NCBI GenBank assembly: GCA_001802645.1
Contig: MGZJ01000003.1
Span: forward strand, 29,254-62,640
DNA from: Geobacteraceae bacterium GWC2_53_11
GTDB taxonomy: Bacteria; Desulfobacterota; Desulfuromonadia; Geobacterales; Pseudopelobacteraceae
DNA: 33,387 bases
Direction: 5' to 3'
Shown: one piece after another, positions 32,810 to 33,387 of the stretch
How the letters are laid out: every line of letters starts with the position of its first letter
Position numbering within the stretch: position 1 is the stretch's first letter
The notes under the pieces: model-generated
The model's input: the letters and a program-made list of their open reading frames with translations, nothing else
Database searches by the model: none
Told to the model about the DNA's origin: nothing
Position numbers and translations under genes: made by a program

Positions 32810-33387
32810 TCAATCCGTTGAATCCTTCAAACCCCGGATGATTTCCACCTGGCGCTGAAAACTGAAACGGGAGATCAGCTGTTCATGATGCTTCTCCGGC
32901 GCTATTCTGAACTTATAGCGGTACGGGGAAGCGTTTTCCGCAATGCCGACAAGCGTTGCCGGCACCTTGACCAGCGTATGCTTTTGCAGAACCGGATCAG
33001 GCAGCATAAATTTCACCGTCATTTCCGTTCCCGAAGCAAGATCGACATACTCATCGACCAACATTGCCAGACCAAGGGTCGAGATATCTACCAGGTCACC
33101 AATAACATTCATGTCCTCAAACTGGATCGTGGCGCGAATCGGAGGCTCCAGATTCAGCCGCACTGCGGTGCGTTGTTCGGCCAGAACTTCGACATAACAG
33201 AGCTTATTAAGTGATGCTGCATGCTTCTTGACGTTGATATACTGGACATGGGCCACAACGGGAAAGGGGAAAACATCGCTGCGGATCAGGGTATAATGGT
33301 CGGTGGCAATGGCAACTGCCTGTTGGGGGCTGACGTCCAGATCGAGATTGCCGCGCTCCACGCCAAGAATCGTTGCGGGATACGTTA
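32810..33387 (-). CDS. PilZ-domain protein (5' end uncertain or outside window)
   Basis: A c-di-GMP-binding type protein. The C-terminal domain has the PilZ signatures RTAVR (RxxxR) and DISTLG (DxSxxG), about 30 residues apart, followed by a beta-barrel pattern (MTVKFMLPDP, YRYKFRIAPE). The ~75 residues before it (LDLDVSPQQAVAIATDHYTLI ... YVEVLAEQ) look like a YcgR-N-like segment. A GTG at 33361 could start a 183-residue protein. The frame stays open to the window edge (reading TYPATILGVERGN), so the true start may lie beyond it. It converges on cbiD. Confidence 0.85.
   Translation of the reverse strand, partial: TYPATILGVERGNLDLDVSPQQAVAIATDHYTLIRSDVFPFPVVAHVQYINVKKHAASLNKLCYVEVLAEQRTAVRLNLEPPIRATIQFEDMNVIGDLVDISTLGLAMLVDEYVDLASGTEMTVKFMLPDPVLQKHTLVKVPATLVGIAENASPYRYKFRIAPEKHHEQLISRFSFQRQVEIIRGLKDSTD

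Noticed and set aside
1-33387. CRISPR arrays, tRNA or rRNA genes, transposases, integrases
   Set aside because: No repeat-spacer arrays, no tRNA-like cloverleaf sequence and no recombinase motifs were found by reading both strands; a covariance search was not possible.

Overview
The window looks like a chromosomal segment of a Geobacter-like bacterium (Geobacterales/Desulfuromonadia). I infer this from a PpcA-type triheme cytochrome c7, a TrpB2-type tryptophan synthase beta chain, anaerobic cobalamin genes (cbiX-cbiC-cbiD), LptD, many secreted or envelope proteins, and the overall gene style. Species cannot be fixed from the sequence alone. Most of the window is ordinary, densely packed bacterial chromosome.

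Layout. 1-4226 (minus strand) is a tight biosynthetic run, ribH-nusB-hom-trpB2-trpF, with the trpF 3' end off the left edge. 4239-5787 is a small accessory patch on the plus strand: a Bro-N/antirepressor-like gene, a perfect 14-bp inverted repeat and an AT-rich membrane-protein gene. 5788-9952 (minus) is a six-gene cluster: two NosL-like metal-binding exported proteins, a small His-rich secreted protein, an FtsX/MacB-type permease, its LolD-type ATPase, and a polytopic membrane protein with CCGS and HHCPFC motifs. It looks like a dedicated envelope metal or redox module and is my best candidate for an undescribed system. 10107-13915 (plus) holds rnr, tatC and an Rrf2-type regulator. rnr carries an in-frame palindromic element.

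14154-22771 (plus) holds an SLT-like lipoprotein behind a long structured leader, a LEA14/WHy-like lipoprotein, a chemoreceptor, trpA, accD, folC and lptD. 22796-25072 (minus) holds the triheme cytochrome, a SAM-dependent methyltransferase and an exported OB-fold protein with a strong terminator. 25159-30537 (plus) holds hemW and then four exported proteins: DUF3015, DUF4105/Lnb-like with a C-terminal barrel, an alpha/beta hydrolase, and a transglutaminase-like protein. 30581-32690 is the overlapping cobalamin run cbiX-cbiC-cbiD, closed by a bidirectional terminator facing a PilZ protein whose 5' end leaves the window.

Themes. (1) Envelope and metal biology dominates the non-housekeeping genes. 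(2) A family of GC-rich palindromic repeats is present. Two inverted copies form a REPIN-like doublet inside the rnr reading frame, and a single copy lies between hom and trpB2. (3) Short in-frame repeats also occur in lptD (33-bp duplication) and cbiD (7-bp tandem). (4) Tryptophan genes are dispersed: trpB2-trpF at the left edge and trpA behind a chemoreceptor gene. No tRNA, rRNA, CRISPR array, transposase or integrase was seen. No gene-free stretch exceeds 300 bases.
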